Source: CAYFPX01 sp964519895
GTDB lineage: Bacteria > Myxococcota_A > UBA796 > CAJQPC01
NCBI GenBank assembly: GCA_964519895.1
Contig: CAZFLE010000004.1
Location: forward strand, 62,001 to 126,000
Direction: 5' to 3'
Length of the DNA: 64,000 nt
In this document: positions 45,727 to 54,428 of the stretch, piece after piece
How the letters are laid out: every line of letters begins with the position of its first letter
Position numbering within the stretch: the first letter of the stretch is position 1
Notes under the pieces: model-generated
What the model saw: only the letters and a program-made list of their open reading frames with translations
Told to the model about the DNA's origin: nothing
The model's database searches: none
Program-made: the position numbers and the translations under genes

Positions 45727-46437
45727 TCACTCGGCCGGTGCAGCTTCCTCGGCGGGCTCGACCCCGACGTCCTTCATGGCGACCAGCTTGTCCATGTCGA
45801 TCTTGTCCCGGGCCCGCTCCAGCTCGGCGAAGTCCACGTCGCGGCCCTGGATGCCCACGGCGAAACGCCCCACGACGAAGGCGTTGATCTCGCCCCGCCG
45901 GTCGCTCTCGTCGAACTTCTCGTAGCGCTTGACGCCCTCGCCTCCGGCGACCGTGCGCTCGAAGCCGTCGTCCCACTCCCGCTCCAGATCGACGGCAGCC
46001 CAGGCAAAGGACGCCGCGCGGATCACGCCGGACATGCCGCCGGCGTCGGTGATCACCACCGTGATCTTGCCGCCGTCCTGGGTCGTGTAGGACTGCTCGG
46101 CCTTGGAGATGCCGAACCCGGACATCGACGTCTTCTCGCCGGAGCTCTCACCGGCTTCGAAGCCGCGGAGCTTCTTGGGCAAGAGCTTCTTGAGCTCGCG
46201 GAAGTCCACCGGATCGGGCCCGCCGGTGGCGTCGCCGAGCTGCTTCATCGCGTCCTGGAGGTTCTTGGCCGCGTCCTCCAGGTTGACCTCGGTGGCCTTG
46301 TCCCCGACCTCCTTCTCGACAGCGTCGGCCAGCCCCTGGAGCGCGTCGCCGACGCCTTCGACTTCGTTGGCGGCGTCACCGCAGGCCAGGGTGAAGAACA
46401 GGCCGGTGGCGGCAAAGGCGGCGAGGGGGCGAGACAT
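45727..46437 (-). CDS. lipoprotein with acidic N-terminal region
   Basis: A 236-residue lipoprotein with a conventional 18-residue signal (MSRPLAAFAATGLFFTLA before Cys19, one Arg). The first 80 residues are acidic and helical (VEGVGDALQGLADAVEKEV). Residues about 90-215 form a compact beta-rich domain (SGFGISKAEQSYTTQDGGK, AVGIQGRDVDFAELERARD) whose fold I cannot name. It is convergent with the propeller lipoprotein gene. It is probably a periplasmic or outer-membrane protein. Confidence 0.7.
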   Translation of the reverse strand: MSRPLAAFAATGLFFTLACGDAANEVEGVGDALQGLADAVEKEVGDKATEVNLEDAAKNLQDAMKQLGDATGGPDPVDFRELKKLLPKKLRGFEAGESSGEKTSMSGFGISKAEQSYTTQDGGKITVVITDAGGMSGVIRAASFAWAAVDLEREWDDGFERTVAGGEGVKRYEKFDESDRRGEINAFVVGRFAVGIQGRDVDFAELERARDKIDMDKLVAMKDVGVEPAEEAAPAE

Positions 46438-46534
46438 GTCGACTCCGGGTGCAGGGGGGCACGGTGTGTACGTCCGACGCGCCGAACCCTATCAAGACAG
46501 GCTATGAAGCGGCGTTCCCACACGGTCTGAAGCC

Positions 46535-48010
46535 ATGATCCTCCTGAGTCTGCTCACCCTCTCCGGCTGCGAGTCGGATGCTGGGGTGACCGAATACGAG
46601 ACCCCACCCAACGCGTCGATCACCGCGCCGCCCAGCGGCCAGACCTTTGAAGAGGGCGAGACCGTCACCTTCCAGGCGCTGGTCAGCGACAACCAGACCG
46701 CGTCCGAGGATCTGGAGATCATCTGGTCTTCGGACATCGACGACACGCTGTACGAAGGCAACCTGGCCGACGTCGATGGCTACGTGGAATTCGTGACGGC
46801 GAACCTGTCCGACGGCAACCACATCATCACGCTGACCACCGTCGACAGCGACGCTGAAAAGGCCACCGACACCATCGAGATCTCGGTCACCGACCTGCCC
46901 GACGACCCGATCATCGAGATCCTCCGGCCCACGGGGGTGGACTTCGGCGTCGAGGACGAGACCTTCACCTTCAAGGCCCAGGTCTCCGACGAGCAGGACC
47001 CGCCCGGGTACCTGAGCGTGGTGTTGAACAGCTCCTTCGACGGGGACTTCTGCACCCCGGCACCAGCGTCCGATGGGCTGGTGACCTGTGACACCGAGCT
47101 CTCGGTCAACGACAAGGAGCACGTGCTCACCTACACGGTGACCGACGCCGACGGCTACACCGGCAGCCAGACGGCGTACTTCTTCGTCTACGCGGCGACC
47201 GCCATCGACAACGACGGCGACAACTTCTCCGAGGACCAGGGCGACTGCGACGACGAAGACGATGAGATCTACCCCGGCGCCGACGAGGTCCTGAATTCCG
47301 AGGACGACGACTGCGACAACACGGTGGACGAGGGCACCGCCGGGTTCGACGACGACGGTGACGGCATGTCCGAGCTCGATGGCGACTGCGACGACGGCGA
47401 TCCGCACAGCTACCCGGGCGCGAACGAGAACTGCGACTCGGCGGACAACGACTGCGACACGACGGTCGACGAGGACACCGACTGCTACGACGACGACGGG
47501 GACGGGTTCACGGAGGATGGTGGGGACTGTGATGACGGCAGTGCAGCCGTCAAGCCCGGCGCGGTCGAGACTTGCGACGGCATCGACAACGACTGCAACG
47601 GCACCGAAGACGACCAGGGCGCTGTGGGCTGCACGACCTACTACGTCGACGCGGACGGCGACGGATACGGCGACGACTCGACCAGCGGAGCCTGCTACTG
47701 CGATGCCACGGGCTCGTACACCGTCACCAACAACGACGACTGCTACGACGGTGACTCCGCCGCCAGCCCCAGCCAGACTGGCTACTTCACCTACGACCGA
47801 GGCGACGGCTCCTTCGACTGGGACTGCAACGGCGCCCAGGACAAGAGATACCCCGATGGATTCTCGTGCACGCTCCTGTGCATCGGCGACGAGACGCCGG
47901 GCTGGGAGTCCGGTGTGCCCAGCTGCGGCTCAAAGGGGACGTGGGTCGACTCGTGTCTGGTGCTTTGTGACGTGAACTCGACGAGCTCGCAGACCCAATC
48001 CTGCCGCTGA
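46535..48010 (+). CDS. MopE-repeat surface lipoprotein
   Basis: A 491-residue lipoprotein. The leader MILLSLLTLSG precedes Cys12. Two immunoglobulin-like (PKD/cadherin-type) domains (ASITAPPSGQTFEEGETVTF, PIIEILRPTGVDFGVEDE) are followed by at least five Asp-rich repeats of the MopE type (DNDGDNFSEDQGDCDD, then YPGADEV; DDDGDGMSELDGDCDDGD, then PGANENCDSADNDCD; and more). A Cys-rich tail ends the protein. These repeats bind divalent metals, often Ca2+, and occur in large Myxococcota surface proteins. Convergent with the next gene. Confidence 0.85.
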   Translation: MILLSLLTLSGCESDAGVTEYETPPNASITAPPSGQTFEEGETVTFQALVSDNQTASEDLEIIWSSDIDDTLYEGNLADVDGYVEFVTANLSDGNHIITLTTVDSDAEKATDTIEISVTDLPDDPIIEILRPTGVDFGVEDETFTFKAQVSDEQDPPGYLSVVLNSSFDGDFCTPAPASDGLVTCDTELSVNDKEHVLTYTVTDADGYTGSQTAYFFVYAATAIDNDGDNFSEDQGDCDDEDDEIYPGADEVLNSEDDDCDNTVDEGTAGFDDDGDGMSELDGDCDDGDPHSYPGANENCDSADNDCDTTVDEDTDCYDDDGDGFTEDGGDCDDGSAAVKPGAVETCDGIDNDCNGTEDDQGAVGCTTYYVDADGDGYGDDSTSGACYCDATGSYTVTNNDDCYDGDSAASPSQTGYFTYDRGDGSFDWDCNGAQDKRYPDGFSCTLLCIGDETPGWESGVPSCGSKGTWVDSCLVLCDVNSTSSQTQSCR

Positions 48011-48023
48011 CCCTTTGGCGCGC

Positions 48024-50003
48024 CTACCAGCCCGACCCGAAGAAGAAGTAGACCGCGCCTGATTCTTCGGCGACCGTCGCGTCATCGCGGGCGGAGAGCC
48101 CGACGTCCTGCCACCCATCGCCGTCGAGGTCACCCAGGGCGAACATCGGATAGCCGAGGCCGGAGTCGGTCCCGGTACCCGTGACAGTCGCGATCGCCTG
48201 GTCTTGGAGCAGGGAACCGGACAAGGGGCCGCGGAAGAGGTGGACTTCTCCGGAAGATCCACCCTCGTGGGCCCCTACAAGGACATCCAGCTGCTGATCG
48301 CCGTCCAGGTCGGTGCCAATGACCGTGGCACCGAAGAAAGAGAGGGCCTCCTGGCCAAGGACCCTGAACAGCGCCTCATCCGGCGAGTGATCCCCTGCCG
48401 CCAGGGTGCCATTGAAGCCATAGACCGCGCCTCCAAAATCCGACGAGCCGTCGTTGTCGGCCACCGCACCCATCAGCAGGTCCGCAAGACCATCGCCGTC
48501 CAGGTCCCCAGGGACCGTCAAGGACAATCCGAACAGCCCAAGGTAGGTCTCCCCGGAGATCGTCGAGTCTGCAGCCGCCGCGACCAGGTCTCCTGCGACA
48601 GGGCCATGGAAGATGTAGACGCGACCCTCAAGGCCGAGGGTGACTGTCGTGTTGGCCACCACCACCAGGTCCTCGACCCCGTCGCCATCGAGGTCCGGTG
48701 CCACGTCCATGAAGATCCCAAACGCGTCGCCTGCTGACTCCCCAGTAATGACGGCGTGAGCCTGCGATGAGACGAGGTGCGTTCCCTCTGCGCCTTCGAC
48801 CAGGTACACGGAACCAGCCAGCCCTGACGTCGTCGTTCCGAGTGATGCCACAGCCAGCCCGCTGGAGAGTGTGGGCGTCAGGGAGGAAGTCAGGACGATG
48901 CGCCCACCCAGGGCCTGGCCACTGGTGTCACCCAAGATCTGTCCCGCCGCGCTGGCTGCATCCACGCTGCCTTGGATCTCCTGGGTAAAGACAAGAACCG
49001 CTCCTCCATCCTCGGCCCCGTAGTCGCTGTAGGGCGAGTCGATGTAGAGGCGACTCCCGCTCTCGGCGGGGTCCGAGCATCCCACGACGGCGCCACCGAA
49101 GGAGCCTTGGTCCTCGCTGTCGACGATCTGGTCCAAAGTGTCCGACAAGAGGAGCGTCCCAGGCAGTGGCAGGTCTACGCGGAACACGCGCCCTGAGACG
49201 CCATCGCCGCTCACGCTGTCCGACGCTGTGATCCAGATTCCGCGGGGCTCTACCTGCTGGCCACAGTCGGCAGCAACGCGCAGGCCTGCTCGGGCTCCGG
49301 GCTCGACCCCAAAGACGGATGCATCCGCGTCGTCCACCAGTAGATCACCGTTCCAGAAACACGCCCCATACGTCCCATCACAGTCATCATCCACGCCGTT
49401 CTCACAGACCTCCACGGCCCCGGGATTCACCCCGGCATCCCCGTCATCACAGTCTCCGCCTTCGGCGACATAGTCCCCACCCGGATCGCACTGGAGCCCG
49501 GTCTCCTCTGAGCCGTAGCCGTCACCATCCAGGTCCACGGGCCATGGGGTCTGACCCGCCGCGGTGTCGTCGGCGTCGTCCGCGAGCCCATCACAGTCCT
49601 CGTCGACGTCCAGGTCGTCGCACATCTCCTGGGCTTCGGGGTGCACGCCTGGATCGTCGTCGTCACAGTCCGACACGTCTGCGACGTACCCGGTCGGTTC
49701 CTCGCACTGGACGAGGGTCTGATCGGCCCGCCCAAAGCCATCACCATCCAGGTCGAGGCCCCAGGTGACCCGATCCGTCGCGTTCTCCCCGTCGACGACC
49801 CCATCACAGTCATCGTCGACACCATTGCAGAGCTCGATGGCCCGGGAATGGACCTCGGCATCCTCGTCGTCACAGTCCCCGCCGCCGTACATCGGCGGCG
49901 AGTCGCCGTCGCCGTCTCGGTCCTGCAGGTGAGCCCGGACCGCGAGGTAGTCCTCTTGCCCCGGCCACCCACAGGCGGCGAACCACATCCACAGAGCCGT
50001 CAT
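48024..50003 (-). CDS. lipoprotein with MopE repeats and FG-GAP-like integrin repeats
   Basis: A 659-residue lipoprotein: MTALWMWFAA before Cys11. Residues 25-210 hold four Asp-rich MopE-type repeats (DRDGDGDSPPMYGGGDCDD, LDLDGDGFG, VDLDGDGYGSEETG and others). The second half has integrin alpha-like FG-GAP repeats with Ca2+-loop motifs: DLDGDGVEDLVVV, DLDGDGLADLLMG, DLDGDQQLDVLVG, DLDGDGWQDVGLS. These form a seven-bladed propeller in related proteins. Likely a cell-surface adhesion or matrix protein. The start is 9 nt after the TetR gene stop on the same strand, so both are probably one unit. Confidence 0.88.
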   Translation of the reverse strand: MTALWMWFAACGWPGQEDYLAVRAHLQDRDGDGDSPPMYGGGDCDDEDAEVHSRAIELCNGVDDDCDGVVDGENATDRVTWGLDLDGDGFGRADQTLVQCEEPTGYVADVSDCDDDDPGVHPEAQEMCDDLDVDEDCDGLADDADDTAAGQTPWPVDLDGDGYGSEETGLQCDPGGDYVAEGGDCDDGDAGVNPGAVEVCENGVDDDCDGTYGACFWNGDLLVDDADASVFGVEPGARAGLRVAADCGQQVEPRGIWITASDSVSGDGVSGRVFRVDLPLPGTLLLSDTLDQIVDSEDQGSFGGAVVGCSDPAESGSRLYIDSPYSDYGAEDGGAVLVFTQEIQGSVDAASAAGQILGDTSGQALGGRIVLTSSLTPTLSSGLAVASLGTTTSGLAGSVYLVEGAEGTHLVSSQAHAVITGESAGDAFGIFMDVAPDLDGDGVEDLVVVANTTVTLGLEGRVYIFHGPVAGDLVAAAADSTISGETYLGLFGLSLTVPGDLDGDGLADLLMGAVADNDGSSDFGGAVYGFNGTLAAGDHSPDEALFRVLGQEALSFFGATVIGTDLDGDQQLDVLVGAHEGGSSGEVHLFRGPLSGSLLQDQAIATVTGTGTDSGLGYPMFALGDLDGDGWQDVGLSARDDATVAEESGAVYFFFGSGW

Positions 50004-50012
50004 CTCCGGACT

Positions 50013-50624
50013 CTACCGCCCTTCGGGATCCACCATCCGCGCCAGCATCTTCAGCGGCTCGATCACCTTTCGCTGCCGGTGCTCCGCCTCGTAGATCCGG
50101 GTGACCCCCAGCCCGATCAGCGTGGCAAAGGCAAAGGCCACGGCGACCTTGTAGTAGGGGTCCTCTCGCTCCGGCGGCGGGAACATGTCCTCGCGCACGC
50201 TCGCCGCGTTCTGGTCGAAGGCGCGGGTGACCTGGCGGACCTTTTCCAGCAGGACCGGGTCGGTCCGGGCCGCGACGATGAGCTCCAGCCAAGCGTAGAA
50301 GGTGTCACCCGAGAGCTTGGTCCACAGCAGCTCGATGGCCTCGGCGGCGCGGTCCTCGGCGTCGAGAGACAGCCCGGCGAAGCTCTCCTGGTACTCGGCG
50401 ATCTGCTTGTCGAACACGAAGTCGACCGCCGCGGTGACCAGATCGGCCTTGGTCGGGAAGTGATGGAGCAGCGCCCCCCGGGACACCCCGGAACGACGCA
50501 GGACCTCGGGGGTCGAGGTCCGGGCATAGCCGAGCTCCACCAGGGCGTCGAAGGTGGCCTGGAGCAGGCGCTCCCGGGTGGCCGCGGTGCGCTCTTCCTG
50601 GGTCCGGCGGCGAGGGGTGGACAT
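50013..50624 (-). CDS. TetR family transcriptional regulator
   Basis: A 203-residue DNA-binding protein. The helix-turn-helix is TPEVLRRSGVSRGALLHHFPTKADL in outline, with the typical TetR first helix (RERLLQATFDALVELGYA). The C-terminal region is a helical ligand/dimer domain. Genes of this type repress their own operon or a neighbour. The gene lies directly before the MopE/FG-GAP lipoprotein and is divergent from the diguanylate cyclase. The intergenic region (50625-50781) contains a CCCCTGAGGGG palindrome that may be its operator. Which gene it controls is inferred from position only. Confidence 0.93.
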   Translation of the reverse strand: MSTPRRRTQEERTAATRERLLQATFDALVELGYARTSTPEVLRRSGVSRGALLHHFPTKADLVTAAVDFVFDKQIAEYQESFAGLSLDAEDRAAEAIELLWTKLSGDTFYAWLELIVAARTDPVLLEKVRQVTRAFDQNAASVREDMFPPPEREDPYYKVAVAFAFATLIGLGVTRIYEAEHRQRKVIEPLKMLARMVDPEGR

Positions 50625-50656
50625 CTCTGACCCTGTATCCCCCGCAACCAATCTGC

Positions 50657-50667
50657 CCCCTGAGGGG
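50657..50667. promoter_or_regulatory. possible TetR operator
   Basis: A perfect palindrome CCCC-TGA-GGGG in the 157-bp gap between the divergent TetR and GGDEF genes. TetR proteins bind such palindromes between divergent genes. GC-rich palindromes are common by chance in this sequence, so support is weak. Confidence 0.25.
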
Positions 50668-50781
50668 ACTTCCCCGTCATAGACTGACAGGAGGGAGCAC
50701 ACAAGACCGCTGCGCACAGGCCCCACCAAGACGGCTTCAGAACACGCCCACGACCTGCTGCCGGCGCGGGAGCTCCCGCCC

Positions 50782-51894
50782 ATGGGACGGCTGAACCAGC
50801 GGTTCCAGGACCCGGCGCTCGAGGCGGCCTTCGTCGCACACCACGCGGGCAAGACCCGCACGATGGGCCGCGCCGCGATCGCGCTCGGAGTCGCGCTGTA
50901 CGCGACCTTTGGGGGGCTCGACGCACTGGTGGCGCCAGCGCATCTGACCCCGCTGTGGACCATCCGGTACGCGGTCGTCTGTCCGATCGGGGTGGTGCTG
51001 TTCGCGCTCAGCTTCAGCGCCTGGGGCCGGGACCGGCTGCAGCTGCTGACCGGCACCCTGGTCACCCTGGCCGGGCTGGGGGTGGTGGTGATGACGGCCA
51101 TCGTCGACCCAGCCATCGCCGAGGCCTACTACGTGGGCCTGATCCTGACGGTGATGTTCGGGTTCACGGTCGCCCAGCTCCGCACCGTGGCCGCCACGCC
51201 GATGGCCGGCGTGATCGTGGTTGCCTACGAGTGGGTGGTCTGGGACGCGCTGCCCATGGAGTTGCTGGTCAACAACAACTTCTTCCTGCTCACAGGAGTC
51301 GTGATCGGGTTCATCGCCTGTTGGGAGCTGGAGCGCTTCCACCGCCGGGACTTCCTCCACCTGCGCCAGATCCGTGACCAGCGTGAAGCCCTGGCACTGG
51401 CGAACCAGCGGCTGGAGCAAGAAGCCGCGCTGGACCCACTCACCGGCCTCCGGAACCGGCGCCACCTGGAGGACCGGCTCGAAGACGCGGCGGGGCTGGC
51501 CCGCCGCTACGGCATCCCCGCGACGCTGGTGCTCCTGGACCTGGATCACTTCAAGCGGGTCAACGACTCCCTGGGACACCCGGTCGGGGACGAGCCGCTG
51601 CGGGCCACGGCCCAGGTGCTCTCCAACGCGGTGCGGGACACGGACCTGTTGTTCCGCATCGGCGGCGACGAGTTCCTGGTGGTCCTGCGGGGCACACCCC
51701 TGGACACGGCCCTGGAGGCCCAGATGCGCATGACCGAGCTCCTGGACGAGCTGTTCGCCAGCGGACCCTGGCAGGACCTGGCCCTCGGGGTCAGCGCTGG
51801 GGTGGTGTTGCTGGACCCGGAGCTGAGCGCCGCACAGAACCTCGAGGCGGTCGACCGCTCGCTCTACACGGTCAAGCCACCGCAGTCGCGTTGA
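50782..51894 (+). CDS. membrane diguanylate cyclase (GGDEF)
   Basis: A 370-residue protein. Six membrane segments in the first 190 residues (VCPIGVVLFALSFSAWG, LVTLAGLGVVVMTAIV, and more) resemble a MASE-type sensor. A short coiled linker leads to a GGDEF domain: DPLTGLRNRRHLEDR, VNDSLGHPVGDEPLR, RIGGDEFLVV. The inhibitory I-site RDTD stands 5 residues before GGDEF and is intact. It should make c-di-GMP and be feedback-inhibited. GGGAG lies about 9 nt before ATG 50782. It is divergent from the TetR gene and abuts the next, convergent gene. Confidence 0.92.
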   Translation: MGRLNQRFQDPALEAAFVAHHAGKTRTMGRAAIALGVALYATFGGLDALVAPAHLTPLWTIRYAVVCPIGVVLFALSFSAWGRDRLQLLTGTLVTLAGLGVVVMTAIVDPAIAEAYYVGLILTVMFGFTVAQLRTVAATPMAGVIVVAYEWVVWDALPMELLVNNNFFLLTGVVIGFIACWELERFHRRDFLHLRQIRDQREALALANQRLEQEAALDPLTGLRNRRHLEDRLEDAAGLARRYGIPATLVLLDLDHFKRVNDSLGHPVGDEPLRATAQVLSNAVRDTDLLFRIGGDEFLVVLRGTPLDTALEAQMRMTELLDELFASGPWQDLALGVSAGVVLLDPELSAAQNLEAVDRSLYTVKPPQSR

Positions 51895-52464
51895 TCAAGG
51901 CGGCTGCTGCTTGTCCGACGGCCCGATGCTCTCGCCCTTGCCCTTGCCCTGTCCGCCAGGACCGCCCGGGCCTCCTTGGCGGGCTCCCTGCTGGGGCCCT
52001 CCCTGCCGACCCTGGCCGGCTTGCTGACCGGTGCGGGGGGCCAGCCGAGCACCGCCCATGGGACCGTCGTCCCGGTGCATCTGGAAGAGGGAGTCCGACG
52101 GCTCGGCCACGCCTTCTTGGGCCTGGAGCTCGTCGATCTCGCCAGCCAGCTCGTCGAGGGCGGCCTGGACCGAACGGCCGCCGAGCTCGGACTCCGAAGG
52201 GTCGTAGCGCACATGGTCCGCCTGACCGATGCCCACCTCCTGCATCTCGGCCACGAGCAGCTCGATCCGGGACAGGCGGTCGTCCACAGCCTCGAGCTGG
52301 CGTCGGGACTCGTCGAGCTCTTCCCGGAGCAGCTCGGTCTCCTGGGCCGTGACCGAGGTGGTGGCCGCCTCGGTCCCCGGCACCGGGGAGTTCGCGTCGG
52401 GCCCTGGGGCGGGGCCGTCGGAGTCGAAGGCACAGGCGGCGAGCAGCAGCAGGACAGCGTTCAT
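51895..52464 (-). CDS. coiled-coil lipoprotein with Gly/Gln-rich tail
   Basis: A 189-residue lipoprotein: MNAVLLLLAA before Cys11. Residues 40-75 form a coiled coil (ETELLREELDESRRQLEAV). The middle is acidic. The C-terminal 50 residues are low-complexity, almost only Gly, Gln, Pro, Arg and Lys. A small structural or scaffold lipoprotein is plausible. No motif identifies its function. It is divergent from the ceramidase-like gene (52 bp apart). Confidence 0.72.
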   Translation of the reverse strand: MNAVLLLLAACAFDSDGPAPGPDANSPVPGTEAATTSVTAQETELLREELDESRRQLEAVDDRLSRIELLVAEMQEVGIGQADHVRYDPSESELGGRSVQAALDELAGEIDELQAQEGVAEPSDSLFQMHRDDGPMGGARLAPRTGQQAGQGRQGGPQQGARQGGPGGPGGQGKGKGESIGPSDKQQPP

Positions 52465-52516
52465 CCGCAGAGCCTACCCCGTGCCGGTTACGGCCTAGGG
52501 ACCGCCGGAGGTGGTG

Positions 52517-54367
52517 ATGTCCTGGTTGTTCCTGATGTTCGCTTGCCAGCCCGAGACCACACCCCTGGGCATCGTGCTGGCACAGGACGGCGTGACCTAT
52601 GCGGGCTCGGCGATCATCGACATCACGCCGGTGATCACGGATCTGTTCCACGACGACAACGGCAACCACCTCTTCGAGGGCTGCATGGACGATCCCGACG
52701 CCGAGATCTGCAAGGAGGGCTTCGAGGACGTGGACGGCGACGGCGTGTTCGACGCCGTGTGGATCGGCGGGTTCTCGCCTTTGAGGCCAGCTCTGGAGGT
52801 CCACGATCCCGTCTACGCCCGGGCCACGGTGATCAGTCAGGACGGCGAGTACATCGCGCTCGTCGGGCTGGACCTGGTCGGGTTGGGCAGCCCCCGGATC
52901 TACGACGCCAAGACCCGCCTGGGCGCTTCGGGCTTCGACCCCGACCGGCTGATCGTGGCGTCGAGCCACAACCACCAGGGGCCGGACACCATGGGGCTCT
53001 GGGGCAACCCCTTCAACTTCTCGGATCCGGTGAGCGGCACGGTCCCGGCCTACCAGAACCTGGTCAGCTACGCGATCGAGTACGCCGTGCGCGAGGCCGC
53101 TGCGGACATGCACGCGGTGACCCTGACCGTCGGGGTCGAGCACATGCGCGACCGAAGCCCCTACTTCAATGGGCCGGCGTTCGGGGGGCGGAACCCCACG
53201 TCCCACATGCACGGCATGATCGACGACCACCGGGATCCGGTGGTGGTGAGCGACCAGCTGCTGGTGCTCCAGGGGGTCGCGGGCAGCGGGACGGTGTTCA
53301 CCCTGACCAACTGGTCCGGGCACCCAGAGGTCCGCGGTTCGGGCAACAACGCCATCTCGAGCGACTGGGTCGGCGTCACCCGCCAAGTGCTCGAGGCCGA
53401 GTACGGCGGCGTGGCCATGCACCTGCCCGAGTGCCTGGGCGGCATGATGTCTGCGCTGGGCGGCGACGTGCCGCTGGTCCAGGACGACGGCACCCACGTC
53501 TACCAGACCTGCTCGGCCGAAAACGTGGCCGACGAGACCGACACCGAATGCTTCGGCCTGGCCGATGGCGACGAGCGCATCGACTTCGAGGGCCTCCAAG
53601 TGCCGGAGTGGGCCGAGCACGACAGCTGGGAGTTCGTGACCAGCCACGGCTGGCACATCGGCGAGGCCGCCATCGACGCGCTGGCCGGCGGCGAGACCCT
53701 GGAGGCGTCGCCGCTGCGGGTGGACCTGGAGAGCTACTACATCCCGATCGAGAACTACGCCTACAACCTGCTGGGGCCGACGGGGATCTTCGACCTGGGC
53801 CTCGAGGACGCGGTGACCGACACCGCACTGTGCCCAGAGGCCGTCAACACCGAGATGGGCTGCCTGGAGACCACCACCCTGCGCATCCAGCTGGGACCGG
53901 TCGGGCTCATCACCGTGCCGGGCGAGCTCCTGCCCGAGCTGGCTTGGGGCTTTCCCGACGACGATCCCCAGTGGGTGACAGAGGCCGCTGACCCGACCGC
54001 TCGGGGTCCGGGCGCCACGTACTTCCCCCAGCACGACAACGACTGCGACGCCCTGGACTACAGCGAGTGCCAGGTCACCGATGAGCTGGGGGACTGCGAC
54101 TGCCTGAAGGTCCACGCCTGGCCCTACACCCTGAGCCACGATCCCGACATGCCGCCCCTGTTGGACATGCTCGACACCGAGTACCGGGCGATCATCGGCG
54201 CTGCCGACAACTACATGAGCTACATCGTGCCGGAGCCGGACTTCAACTCGGACGTGACCCTGCTGTCGCCATCGGACGGCGACCACTACGAGGACACGGT
54301 CAGCCCGACCGGCCTGTTCGGCACCAAGATCCAGGAGGCCCAGGTCCGCATCAGCGAGCGCTGGTAG
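52517..54367 (+). CDS. neutral ceramidase-like lipoprotein
   Basis: A 616-residue lipoprotein. ATG 52517 has GGAGG with 5 nt spacing (two GTG codons just upstream have none). The leader MSWLFLMFA precedes Cys10. The mature N-terminus has AGSAIIDITPVI and acidic EF-hand-like segments (DDNGNHLFEGCMDD, EDVDGDGVFDAVW). ASSHNHQGPDTMG is the hallmark of neutral/alkaline ceramidases, and YVAFV/PVSDQLLVLQ-type strands follow. The canonical GDVSPN nucleophile loop is not evident; the region LPECLGGMMSALGGDVP takes its place. It therefore may hydrolyse amide or ester bonds in lipids, but with an altered site. Ser-containing alternatives are visible nearby. It precedes the propeller lipoprotein gene by 61 nt. 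Confidence 0.8.
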   Translation: MSWLFLMFACQPETTPLGIVLAQDGVTYAGSAIIDITPVITDLFHDDNGNHLFEGCMDDPDAEICKEGFEDVDGDGVFDAVWIGGFSPLRPALEVHDPVYARATVISQDGEYIALVGLDLVGLGSPRIYDAKTRLGASGFDPDRLIVASSHNHQGPDTMGLWGNPFNFSDPVSGTVPAYQNLVSYAIEYAVREAAADMHAVTLTVGVEHMRDRSPYFNGPAFGGRNPTSHMHGMIDDHRDPVVVSDQLLVLQGVAGSGTVFTLTNWSGHPEVRGSGNNAISSDWVGVTRQVLEAEYGGVAMHLPECLGGMMSALGGDVPLVQDDGTHVYQTCSAENVADETDTECFGLADGDERIDFEGLQVPEWAEHDSWEFVTSHGWHIGEAAIDALAGGETLEASPLRVDLESYYIPIENYAYNLLGPTGIFDLGLEDAVTDTALCPEAVNTEMGCLETTTLRIQLGPVGLITVPGELLPELAWGFPDDDPQWVTEAADPTARGPGATYFPQHDNDCDALDYSECQVTDELGDCDCLKVHAWPYTLSHDPDMPPLLDMLDTEYRAIIGAADNYMSYIVPEPDFNSDVTLLSPSDGDHYEDTVSPTGLFGTKIQEAQVRISERW

Positions 54368-54410
54368 CCCTTTACAGGCCCACCTCCCAGCACACCGGGT
54401 ACCTTGAGAT

Positions 54411-54423
54411 CCTCCCGCGGAGG
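54411..54423 (+). promoter_or_regulatory. hairpin covering the ribosome-binding site of the second propeller lipoprotein
   Basis: CCTCC-CGC-GGAGG: a perfect 5-bp stem with a 3-nt loop whose right arm is the GGAGG that lies 5 nt before ATG 54429. It resembles the element before the paralogue at 44775 and is placed identically. Confidence 0.45.
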
Positions 54424-54428
54424 CCGTG

